Positions 1 through 5,707 are shown, counted from the first letter of the stretch. The stretch: DNA of 6,649 nucleotides from Candidatus Woesearchaeota archaeon (GCA_016203425.1 JACQMU010000130.1:1-6649); one strand, 5' to 3'. Numbers and translations are program-made. The notes: generated from the sequence alone by a model not told the origin.

Positions 1-100
1 AGACTACCCTGCAGACTTGCACTGCTTCCACGGCTTCAGCACTGTTTAAAGCCCGTTAACAGTAACAGGAGAGGGCTAACCTCCCTGCCTAGTCCGCCGC
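1..100 (-). ncRNA. ffs: Archaeal SRP RNA (7S RNA), 5' part, cut by the window edge
   Basis: RNA scaffold of the signal recognition particle, which binds SRP19 and SRP54 and targets nascent membrane and secreted proteins to the membrane. Read on the minus strand, the segment begins GCGGCGGACTAGGCAGGGAG and follows the order typical of the archaeal Alu-domain 5' end: a GGACTAGGC opening, a G-rich/C-rich small hairpin (GAGG...CCTC), a CCTGTTAC segment corresponding to the usual CCTGTAACC, then GTTAACGGGC and a GCTGAAGCC segment matching the usual GCCGAAGCC. A TATA box centred near 125 predicts transcription starting at about 98-100, exactly at the GCGGCGG start. Archaeal SRP RNAs are about 300 nt, so roughly one third is visible and the SRP54-binding helix 8 lies off the left edge. 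The exact 5' end is inferred. Recognition is from memory of the family consensus, not from a covariance-model search. Confidence 0.85.
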
Positions 101-117
101 AGAACAATAAAAGAATA

Positions 118-129
118 GAGTTTTTAAAG
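118..129 (-). promoter_or_regulatory. TATA box of the SRP RNA gene
   Basis: The minus strand reads CTTTAAAAACTC. Its downstream edge (118) is about 18-20 nt before the SRP RNA start at 98-100, the spacing expected for TBP/TFB-directed initiation. The box overlaps the stop codon of the upstream protease gene (124-126). The same 12-mer is the TATA box of the PRPP synthetase gene at 4330-4341. Confidence 0.7.
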
Positions 130-996
130 GTTCATGAGAAAAACAACTGCGTACCCAACAAAACAACCTGTAGCAAGAAAAGGCATTGCAGGATAAAATT
201 TGTTTTTCTGACCAAGATACAACAAAAGGAAAAGGGCAATAGACGTGGTTACTGAAACAATCAATGATTGCCAAAAACCAAAAGACTTCATGACAACACC
301 AGAAAACAATAATGGAAACGCAATATCACCGCCGCCGAGCAATGCCGTGCGAATTTTTTTCTGCACACCAACACGAACTTTTTTAGGGAGTTCGTAAGGA
401 ACCAACAAACCAGCAAAAACCTTTGCCTTCATCTGAAACTTAGCAAGAGAAATCATGTGCTGAGACTTCCACACAGCATAAGCATCATATACTGAAATAA
501 GAACGAGCAAAATACTAACAGACCACAAATTCATCAACGGAACAAAAATAGCAGCAAGACCACCATAAACAAACATTTCAGTCAAGTTATGCAGAATCAG
601 TGATGGACGAAACACTTTAAGAAAAGCAGCAACAAACGCAACCATAATCGCAATATTACCATTCAAAAACGCAAAAAAAGAAATGTACATGCACAAAAAC
701 ATTGCGAGAAAAAACCACAGCTTCCACAACCACAACTGACGAAAACGCACCAACAAAAAAACCAAAAAAGTACCAACAAAAACCCCAAACAAAACATACC
801 AAGGCACTGCCTCAGAACTAATCTCAGGACGCTCAAACGACAAACCACCAACAGCAGGCAAAGACTTCCAAACAAGAACACCTTCTTTTTCAGAAGCAGA
901 AAAATCAATATACGCGCGCGTAACCAACAAACCAACGATTTGAGAAATGAGAAACAAACACAAAATAATAACGACAACAACAAAAGAATGCTTCAT
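124..996 (-). CDS. Presenilin/signal-peptide-peptidase-like intramembrane aspartyl protease (family A22, COG3389-like)
   Basis: A 290-aa multi-pass membrane protease that should cleave transmembrane segments inside the lipid bilayer. Both catalytic aspartates are visible: D171 in the YD motif (VYDAYAVWKS, 169-178) and D224 in the GxGD motif (LLGGGDIAFP, 219-228). The third family signature, PAL near the C-terminus, reads YPAMPF (P269-A270-M271), with methionine for leucine. About nine hydrophobic segments are spread over the chain (for example 5-25, 66-84, 93-110, 160-173, 226-238, 244-262, 273-289). I chose ATG 996 over the in-frame ATG at 1035. A TATA box at 1015-1026 sits 19 nt before 996, giving a leaderless mRNA, and the longer reading would translate the promoter itself. 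The length fits archaeal homologues. Natural substrates of archaeal members are largely unknown. Next to it on the same strand lies SRP RNA, so both neighbours concern membrane proteins, but cotranscription is not implied. Confidence 0.9.
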   Translation of the reverse strand: MKHSFVVVVIILCLFLISQIVGLLVTRAYIDFSASEKEGVLVWKSLPAVGGLSFERPEISSEAVPWYVLFGVFVGTFLVFLLVRFRQLWLWKLWFFLAMFLCMYISFFAFLNGNIAIMVAFVAAFLKVFRPSLILHNLTEMFVYGGLAAIFVPLMNLWSVSILLVLISVYDAYAVWKSQHMISLAKFQMKAKVFAGLLVPYELPKKVRVGVQKKIRTALLGGGDIAFPLLFSGVVMKSFGFWQSLIVSVTTSIALFLLLYLGQKNKFYPAMPFLATGCFVGYAVVFLMNL

Positions 997-1014
997 GCAA
1001 ACAAAAGAACAAAA

Positions 1015-1026
1015 GAGATATAAAAT
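1015..1026 (-). promoter_or_regulatory. TATA box of the presenilin-like protease gene
   Basis: The minus strand reads ATTTTATATCTC, ending 19 nt before the ATG at 996. This predicts a leaderless transcript and decides the start codon. Read on the plus strand, the same block (GATATAAAATACTT) also looks like a TATA box and could drive the rightward COG1325 unit, with transcription beginning near 1047-1050. Confidence 0.7.
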
Positions 1027-1064
1027 ACTTCCCATTCATCGTGAATAAAGCTATTACTAAACAA

Positions 1065-1161
1065 CACACGCCACCACGAAGGCGCTGTCGGACACTTCGT
1101 GTCCTCGTTCGGCATCCCGGATGGAGCATCCCCTGCCTCACCAGCGCCAGTGTGGCGTGTG
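1065..1161 (+). ncRNA. GC-rich structured RNA element, candidate 5' leader or free-standing ncRNA of unknown family
   Basis: These 97 nt are 66% G+C (64 of 97) in an otherwise AT-rich window and fold into nested helices. P1 pairs 1065-1074 (CACACGCCAC) with 1152-1161 (GTGGCGTGTG), 10 perfect bp. P2 pairs 1081-1087 (GGCGCTG) with 1142-1148 (CAGCGCC). Inside are two hairpins: 1090-1095 with 1099-1104 (GGACAC/GTGTCC, loop TTC), and 1111-1114 with 1134-1137 (GGCA/TGCC) enclosing 1119-1123 with 1127-1131 (GGATG/CATCC). Competing helices exist: 1075-1081 (CACGAAG) with 1095-1101 (CTTCGTG), and 1072-1077 (CACCAC) with 1159-1164 (GTGGTG), which covers the Shine-Dalgarno. The plus strand is preferred because the element ends on the ribosome-binding site of the next gene. 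I do not recognise it as tRNA, 5S rRNA, RNase P RNA or a known riboswitch. A free-standing ncRNA or a palindromic repeat element remains possible. Confidence 0.6.
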
Positions 1162-1166
1162 GTGAT
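1161..1166 (+). promoter_or_regulatory. Shine-Dalgarno sequence of the COG1325 gene
   Basis: GGTGAT complements the usual archaeal 16S rRNA 3' end (AUCACC) and stands 8 nt before the ATG at 1175, good spacing. It is the only clear ribosome-binding site in the window. Its first base lies in helix P1 of the upstream RNA element, and the alternative CACCAC/GTGGTG pairing would mask most of it. Confidence 0.7.
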
Positions 1167-1174
1167 GACCTAAA

Positions 1175-1654
1175 ATGAAGTACACCCACAACATCATAAT
1201 CAGCGAGTTTGTAAAACAACAAGAAAACTCAGAAGAAATAAAACACGCACTAAAAAAACTTGTGCCATTTGATTTGGAAAAAGAAAAACTTCAATTAAAA
1301 GAAGACACTGCAACAGGACTAAACGAACAACACATCAAAATACTAACAATAACACTAACAAAAGAAAGACACACAAACAAATTCTTAGAATTCATCATTG
1401 AAAGATTGTCTGAACAACAGAAAAAATTAATTATTTCACAAAAAGACTCCAGAACAGACGAATACAACCATTTTTTCATAAGAATAGACCAAGAAAAATG
1501 GAACAAAGAACAACAAATATTGTTAGTCGACCACGGAAACTGCATCCACATCAAGATTTCACTGGCGGCATTTCCTGCGAAGAAAGATGTTGCACTAAAA
1601 ATTGTGGAGGAGATTTTTGGTGAAAAAAACAGCATCTTTAAGAATGCGCAATAA
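1175..1654 (+). CDS. COG1325-type RNA-binding protein (PF01877), putative exosome-associated
   Basis: A 159-aa protein that fits the archaeal PF01877/COG1325 family, described as RNA-binding and sometimes as a predicted exosome subunit; the biochemical role is not firmly settled. The N-terminal strand and helix (MKYTHNIIISEF, then a helix to L29-P31) are followed by a central segment around DTATGLNEQHIKIL (44-57), which aligns with the E-x-x-x-G-H-x-G-N-x-I region of the family in weakened form. The C-terminal half is the clearest match: FFIRIDQEKW (100-109), ILLVDHGNCIHIKISLAAFP (115-134) and AKKDVALKIVEEIF (135-148) follow the family pattern of a conserved basic segment ending in AAYPAK. 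ATG 1175 is supported by the Shine-Dalgarno at 1161-1166. It probably forms an operon with the next gene, 12 nt downstream. The leader is long and structured, unlike those of its neighbours, so regulation at the RNA level is plausible. Confidence 0.75.
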   Translation: MKYTHNIIISEFVKQQENSEEIKHALKKLVPFDLEKEKLQLKEDTATGLNEQHIKILTITLTKERHTNKFLEFIIERLSEQQKKLIISQKDSRTDEYNHFFIRIDQEKWNKEQQILLVDHGNCIHIKISLAAFPAKKDVALKIVEEIFGEKNSIFKNAQ

Positions 1655-1666
1655 AAAGACACTTTG

Positions 1667-2344
1667 ATGAAACCTGCTATTCTTGATAACTACAGAAACA
1701 TTAACGGCATCTACCTTAAAGACGACGGGTGTGTTGTGGCTTACCAAACACCAGCAGACATTGTCACAGCTTTACGCCTCACTGCACGCTCACGAACAGA
1801 ATTTGAAGGATTAGGCGTTACATTCTCTGCAGAATTGGGAGATTTGGTAGAGCAAAAGTATTCAGGAATTCTCCATCAAAACACGAAAAATGCTTCTTTC
1901 TTACCTATTACGCCGTTGCCCATCACACCGCAACATATAGACGAATTTGTTCACTCAAAACAACCAGCACAAACTGAACCTGAAGAATATCTAACAGCAT
2001 TAGCAGAAATTGTTTGTTTTGAACACGCTGCCAACACAGTTTTCAATAACTTTTGGAGTACTCTGGCGACTCTGAATCTTCGTTACAGCCCGTTTGCCAC
2101 ACGACAAAGAAAAAAACTCACAAGAAAGTTCACAAACATATTGACTGATACGAAACAACTGTACACGTTTAGAGCAGAACGCGAACAAGCGAATTACCAT
2201 TTGAAAATTGAATTCATGCAAACAACAAAAGAACACTTAGAATCACGATATCGGCCTGCATCAATCACTCTCCATGTAAAAGACATCAAAAATCGACAAA
2301 CACGAGACCGAGATATCATAGTTTTAAAACAACAAAATATTTAA
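1667..2344 (+). CDS. Hypothetical protein, 225 aa, cotranscribed with the COG1325 gene
   Basis: I do not recognise this protein. It is soluble-looking, with no signal peptide or membrane segment. The N-terminal half (MKPAILDNYRNINGIYLKDD...) alternates short strands and helices. A polar, proline-containing linker occurs around residues 79-104. Then comes a helical segment with aromatic residues (about 105-140) and a strongly basic stretch (TRQRKKLTRKF, roughly 143-153). The C-terminal part again looks strand-rich (ITLHVKDIKNRQTRDRDIIV). Basic patches beside an RNA-binding gene suggest nucleic-acid binding, but this is only guilt by association. ATG 1667 is preferred to TTG 1664 because it is the stronger codon. 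The gene follows the COG1325 stop by 12 nt without its own promoter or clear ribosome-binding site. Its stop codon overlaps the TATA box of the next gene. A lineage-restricted archaeal family seems likely. Confidence 0.7.
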   Translation: MKPAILDNYRNINGIYLKDDGCVVAYQTPADIVTALRLTARSRTEFEGLGVTFSAELGDLVEQKYSGILHQNTKNASFLPITPLPITPQHIDEFVHSKQPAQTEPEEYLTALAEIVCFEHAANTVFNNFWSTLATLNLRYSPFATRQRKKLTRKFTNILTDTKQLYTFRAEREQANYHLKIEFMQTTKEHLESRYRPASITLHVKDIKNRQTRDRDIIVLKQQNI

Positions 2345-2348
2345 ACTC
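2336..2348 (+). promoter_or_regulatory. TATA box of the small membrane protein/lipoprotein unit
   Basis: AATATTTAAACTC ends exactly 20 nt before the ATG at 2368, predicting a leaderless start there. It overlaps the stop codon (2342-2344) of the upstream gene. It separates this pair from the COG1325 operon although all four genes run the same way. Confidence 0.65.
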
Positions 2349-2367
2349 ACCACGAACAAAGAACATC

Positions 2368-2541
2368 ATGCCATTTAAATTCGCACCGCTCAACACAACA
2401 TTCCTGCTCACAAGCATTGTAGGATTTTTATTTTCACTCATATACCTGCCAAAAATATCAAAAACATGGGCAGCGGCGTTGGGCATATTATTTATCATCA
2501 TGTTTATAGCAGTCATGATAAGCACAAACAAACGCGCATAA
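2368..2541 (+). CDS. Small two-helix membrane protein, 57 aa
   Basis: A short reading frame beginning MPFKFAPLN and ending ISTNKRA. Two hydrophobic stretches, about residues 11-28 and 34-51, are joined by a short polar turn (LPKISKTW, 27-34), so it should be a membrane hairpin. The lysines and arginine at the very C-terminus suggest that both ends lie in the cytoplasm under the positive-inside rule. Support for a real gene comes from three things: a TATA box with the same 20-nt geometry as its neighbours, a clean membrane hairpin composition, and tight packing 8 nt before the lipoprotein gene. The overlapping frame from 2466 is best explained as a spurious extension of the lipoprotein gene. 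I recognise no family. It may be a partner of the downstream lipoprotein. Confidence 0.7.
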   Translation: MPFKFAPLNTTFLLTSIVGFLFSLIYLPKISKTWAAALGILFIIMFIAVMISTNKRA

Positions 2542-2549
2542 CAACAAAA

Positions 2550-3341
2550 ATGAAGAACACAAAAATCATCATCACAATTGCATTACTATTAATTCTTGCG
2601 AGCTGCGCAGACAATAAAACTGCAGAACAAACAACACCAACAACAAATGCTCAACAAACAACACCAGAAAACACACAACAAGAGAGTGTGCAGGAAACAA
2701 TCATTGACGAGCCTGAACAAACAAAAACACAACTACCACCCGCACCAATAGAGAACAATGTTATCATAGAAAAATCACGCAGGCTATCACCAGAACTACG
2801 AGACCTGCTACAAAAAGCAGACAATGAAGTAAAAAGCATGACCTATTTATACGCAGAAAGCCCGGGAAATATTGGCTTTGACACGCACTTTATCAAAGGA
2901 ACAAAAATCAAGATAGCAATATTTGAAAAAAATGACTACGCAGTAGACGACTATTTCAACATAGTTTATCTCGACACAACCGACCAAACAGCACACGGCA
3001 CGTGCGAAAACAGAAAACGATGCCTAACAAAAATAGTTGACAACACAAAAAGAGTCTACGACCTCAACTACAACGACTACAGAACAAAAACACCATACGA
3101 ATGGATAAAAGACGTAGAATACGCAGAAATCACAGGATACGAAATGATAAACAACAAAGCTGTGACAAAAATAGAATTTGAACAAAACGAAATAAAAACA
3201 GAAATGTGGGTCGACAACAGATACGGGCTGCCACACAGAATCATAATAACAGATAATGGAGAAGAAACAACTTACTCATTCAAAAACCTATTAGTAAACA
3301 CTGTGAAAGACACAGATGTGATTTCGCCGCTGATAACATAA
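2550..3341 (+). CDS. Surface lipoprotein with possible LolA/LolB-like domain
   Basis: A 263-aa predicted lipoprotein. The N-terminus MKNTKIIITIALLLILASC is a textbook signal peptide with a lipobox (L16-A17-S18-C19), so C19 should be lipidated and the protein anchored outside the cytoplasmic membrane. A Thr/Gln/Glu/Pro-rich spacer (about 20-70) follows, then a folded domain (about 75-263) rich in alternating strands. The C-terminal part contains MWVDNRYGLPHRIIITDNGE (219-238), then TTYSFKNLLVN (240-250), reminiscent of LolA-type repeats of the form 'W-x-D-x-x-x-G-L-P'. That fold assignment is tentative. C152 and C158 could form a disulfide. ATG 2550 was chosen over the in-frame start at 2466 because only the shorter form exposes the signal peptide. 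It lies 8 nt after the small membrane protein gene and is probably cotranscribed with it. The sequence is strongly A- and C-rich on the coding strand. Confidence 0.8.
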   Translation: MKNTKIIITIALLLILASCADNKTAEQTTPTTNAQQTTPENTQQESVQETIIDEPEQTKTQLPPAPIENNVIIEKSRRLSPELRDLLQKADNEVKSMTYLYAESPGNIGFDTHFIKGTKIKIAIFEKNDYAVDDYFNIVYLDTTDQTAHGTCENRKRCLTKIVDNTKRVYDLNYNDYRTKTPYEWIKDVEYAEITGYEMINNKAVTKIEFEQNEIKTEMWVDNRYGLPHRIIITDNGEETTYSFKNLLVNTVKDTDVISPLIT

Positions 3342-4310
3342 TTATTCTTCGAACGCGTGCGTTGTTGGGCTATCTGTATGCAATGGGAGAATTACTAATT
3401 TGGCAAGCCGCTCTGCCCACGACAATTGTGTGAGCTTTATGTTGAACTCTGCCTTTTTTTCAAGTGACAACGGCAAAGTGTCTGTAATTATTAATTCGTC
3501 CAGCCCTGATTTATTAATTTTGTCTACAGCTTTACCAACCAACAAAGCATGAGCCGCACACATAATCACATTCTTAGCACCTGCATCTTTAAACGCAGTG
3601 ACACCCTCACCCAAGGTACTTGCAGTTGCAACCATGTCATCAATCATGACAACTGTCTCATTTTTCACATACCCCGTCACTAATCTTGATTTAGGCTCAA
3701 GAGTCACCGAATCTCGTTCTTTATCCAAACACGCAATTTCAACACCCAACAGTTTACCAACCGTATTAACACGTTTCAACCCACCCATATCTGGAGAGCC
3801 AACCTTATACGTTTTATAATCAACACGAGTCCTCAATTCTTTTAAATACAAATATTTTGAAGGAAGATCCATGATAGTCTTACTGTCACCAAACGCATTT
3901 TGCAATCCTGGATTGTGTAAATCAATAAACACATATCGCCTGAAACCTGCCGCCTTACATGCCCTTGCAAAAAAAGCAAAACTTAACGGCTCCCTACCAT
4001 TTGAACGATCTTGTCTCGTGTAAGGGGCGTAAGGAACAACCGCAGTAGTCCTTTTAGCACCACAACGACGTGCAGCATCCCCCAATAAAAATAGCTCAAA
4101 ACAATCATTATTTGTATTGCCAGGACGCATTGATTGAAAAATAAAAACATCGTCACCACGTATAGACTCATTTATCTTTATTTTAGTTTCACTGTCAGGA
4201 AAAGCTCCACAAATTCTATCAACAAGTTTCACACCAGCATATTTAGCAACAGCTTCAGCAAGAGGAAGATTACCATTCCCGCCAATAATCTTCAAGCGGT
4301 CGTAAGCCAT
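3342..4310 (-). CDS. prs: Ribose-phosphate pyrophosphokinase (PRPP synthetase)
   Basis: A 322-aa enzyme that transfers the pyrophosphate of ATP to ribose 5-phosphate, making PRPP for purine, pyrimidine, NAD, histidine and tryptophan synthesis or salvage. Family landmarks appear in order: FPDSETKIKINESIRGDDVF (37-56), YAPYTRQDR (94-102, the ATP-binding flexible loop), the metal-binding DLH (130-132), GSPDMGGLKR (171-180), the PRPP-binding loop IDDMVATAST (223-232) and TDTLP (276-280). The length is normal. The PRPP loop ends TAST where many members have TGGT, a mild variation. ATG 4310 is preferred to GTG 4316, since a TATA box ends 20 nt before it. The gene lies 53 nt downstream of the HerA-like gene on the same strand but has its own promoter. 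Its stop codon directly abuts that of the convergent lipoprotein gene, with no spacer. Confidence 0.95.
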   Translation of the reverse strand: MAYDRLKIIGGNGNLPLAEAVAKYAGVKLVDRICGAFPDSETKIKINESIRGDDVFIFQSMRPGNTNNDCFELFLLGDAARRCGAKRTTAVVPYAPYTRQDRSNGREPLSFAFFARACKAAGFRRYVFIDLHNPGLQNAFGDSKTIMDLPSKYLYLKELRTRVDYKTYKVGSPDMGGLKRVNTVGKLLGVEIACLDKERDSVTLEPKSRLVTGYVKNETVVMIDDMVATASTLGEGVTAFKDAGAKNVIMCAAHALLVGKAVDKINKSGLDELIITDTLPLSLEKKAEFNIKLTQLSWAERLAKLVILPLHTDSPTTHAFEE

Positions 4311-4329
4311 ACGCACAAACTTAATGACC

Positions 4330-4341
4330 GAGTTTTTAAAG
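4330..4341 (-). promoter_or_regulatory. prs: TATA box of the PRPP synthetase gene
   Basis: The minus strand reads CTTTAAAAACTC, ending 20 nt before the ATG at 4310. It is identical to the SRP RNA box at 118-129. A second TATA-like block, GAGTATATAAATC (4341-4353 on the minus strand), lies just upstream and could give an alternative start near 4320, with a short leader or use of the GTG at 4316. Confidence 0.65.
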
Positions 4342-4353
4342 ATTTATATACTC

Positions 4354-4359
4354 AAAAAA
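4354..4359 (-). terminator. Possible T-tract terminator of the HerA-like gene
   Basis: Six consecutive T on the minus strand, beginning 5 nt after the HerA-like stop codon (4364-4366). Archaeal RNA polymerase often terminates on short oligo-T runs without a hairpin. The tract lies just before the PRPP synthetase promoter. It is short, so read-through into that gene is quite possible. Confidence 0.35.
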
Positions 4360-4363
4360 CATT

Positions 4364-5707
4364 TCAGAACTCAAAAGATTTCTTTAGTTCTCCAATTATT
4401 GAAGGCGCACTGCCGCCGTGCCAGCTAAAACGAGGACGAACACGCAATGGAAACATACGCTCATTAACATCATCAACAGCAATACACGCGCCAGGAACTT
4501 TAGGCAGATTGGCAAGCTCTGCATCAAGACCAATCCGCAAATAACTCTGCAACAAAGAAGCCAAAGCATCAGTATCAATCTTCGCAGTAAGACGATGAGC
4601 AAGAATAACATCAGACTGAGTCATGGCATCAGTATGAATCTTACCCGGCTGCTGAGTAGCCAAAAGCATAGCAATCCCTGGCTGACGGCCCTCACGCAAC
4701 AACATTATCAAAGCATCAGAAGCAGCTGTCTTGCCGTCTTTAGGCAAAAATTCATGCGCCTCATCAAGCATCACCCACACCATAGGCAACTCAGAAGGAC
4801 GCTCTTCCTCAACAATATAATGAACAGCAGAATGAATAGCAGCAAACTCCTCATTCTTTCTTGCAATCATGCGCTCAACAAAAACACGCTTGCAAACAAG
4901 CCCAGTCACCAAAGTCTTAATCTTCCAAGCATTAGACATAGTTGCATAACAGCTTAAATCAATAATAGAAATCTGGCCACCATGAATAAGCTCCTTCATC
5001 GGCGTAGCTTCCTTTCGAAAAACACCCCAAGAATCAGCAGCAAGAAAACGGTTCTCAGCAGCATTTCTTATGTGAATATCCTCCTTCAAATCAGCACGAA
5101 TTGAAGCAAGAATGTCTTTAATATCATAATCACCGCCTTGTTTTCTTAAACTAAGAATAACACGCTCAATAAAAACAGCAATTGCGTCATTTGTTGAAAG
5201 CTCAAATGTCACATTCCAGTCATCAGGCTGAAGCTCAGAAGGCTTAATCGCAAAAGCAACATCAGTAGGAATACCCTGCTCTTTGTAAGACTTAAAAAAA
5301 CCAAACGGGGTGTAAATCCTAACAGCATCAATAGATTTACCTTCAAGATTCCACTCATGAAGCAAAGATTCATCACGATGATTTGGATACTTCATAGTCC
5401 AATAAATACCCATAGTGTCAAACAAAATTACTGAAAGTTTTTGAGAGAGTTCTTGTGGAAGTGTTGCGATACCTTCTGCCACCACTCCCAAGGAGTAACT
5501 TTTGCCTGTGCCTCTCTTGCCACACACGAAAACAACATGCGCCTTGTTAAGATCAAGATAAACCGGCTGTGAAAGAGCAGTAGTCTGCGCCATCTTAACA
5601 TAATGCTTGCCCAACAAAATTGTTCCACGCGCGCCAAACTTCTGCCTGTCAACATCATCCCGACCAAGAATGATTTCAAACTTCTGCTCATCTTTTTCGA
5701 ACGACAT
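4364..5707 (-). CDS. HerA-like ATPase of the HerA/FtsK superfamily (COG0433, DUF87 type)
   Basis: A 447-aa ATPase expected to form a hexameric ring that moves DNA; archaeal HerA works with the NurA nuclease in end resection at double-strand breaks. The N-terminus (about 10-55) could be a short HAS-type beta-barrel (GTILLGKHYVKM, 28-39). Walker A is GKRGTGKS (63-70). A helical insertion spans about 150-240. Walker B is VWVMLDEAHEF (310-320) with D315 and E316. TQQP (351-354) matches the superfamily's polar sensor motif, and HRL (371-373) supplies a candidate arginine finger. The final 70 residues are the usual short C-terminal tail. ATG 5707 has a TATA box ending 20 nt upstream. No NurA gene is in the window, so the exact role (repair, plasmid or chromosome handling, conjugation-like transfer) cannot be fixed. 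It is divergent from the Bro-N gene across 102 nt. Confidence 0.85.
   Translation of the reverse strand: MSFEKDEQKFEIILGRDDVDRQKFGARGTILLGKHYVKMAQTTALSQPVYLDLNKAHVVFVCGKRGTGKSYSLGVVAEGIATLPQELSQKLSVILFDTMGIYWTMKYPNHRDESLLHEWNLEGKSIDAVRIYTPFGFFKSYKEQGIPTDVAFAIKPSELQPDDWNVTFELSTNDAIAVFIERVILSLRKQGGDYDIKDILASIRADLKEDIHIRNAAENRFLAADSWGVFRKEATPMKELIHGGQISIIDLSCYATMSNAWKIKTLVTGLVCKRVFVERMIARKNEEFAAIHSAVHYIVEEERPSELPMVWVMLDEAHEFLPKDGKTAASDALIMLLREGRQPGIAMLLATQQPGKIHTDAMTQSDVILAHRLTAKIDTDALASLLQSYLRIGLDAELANLPKVPGACIAVDDVNERMFPLRVRPRFSWHGGSAPSIIGELKKSFEF

Noticed and set aside
663..983. Minus-strand alternative frame of 106 codons inside the protease gene
   Set aside because: It is a Leu/Cys/Phe-rich shadow caused by the T-rich coding strand of a membrane protein.
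997..1035. N-terminal extension of the presenilin-like protein to the ATG at 1035
   Set aside because: The added codons translate the TATA box itself, and ATG 996 stands at the expected leaderless position.
1065..1161. GC-rich element as a tRNA or 5S rRNA
   Set aside because: There is no cloverleaf, T-loop or anticodon arrangement. The 5S loop C and loop E signatures are missing on both strands; CCGAAC on the minus strand lies in the wrong structural context.
1161..1175. C/D-box sRNA suggested by GTGATGA
   Set aside because: No matching D box (CTGA) or C'/D' pair at suitable spacing. The motif is better explained as a Shine-Dalgarno sequence.
1291..1662. Minus-strand frame of 123 codons opposite the COG1325 gene
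   Set aside because: It lies antisense to a recognised gene, and its Ser/Phe/Cys-rich content is typical of a shadow frame.
2466..2549. N-terminal extension of the lipoprotein to the start at 2466
   Set aside because: It would bury the signal peptide and lipobox behind 28 polar residues and overlaps the 57-aa membrane protein gene.
4311..4316. GTG start for PRPP synthetase
   Set aside because: It adds only two residues, and the TATA spacing favours ATG 4310. The alternative upstream TATA keeps it possible but less likely.
4418..4957. Plus-strand open frame of 179 codons opposite the HerA-like gene
   Set aside because: It is antisense to a well-supported ATPase, its composition is low-complexity and basic, and it shows no motif or promoter.
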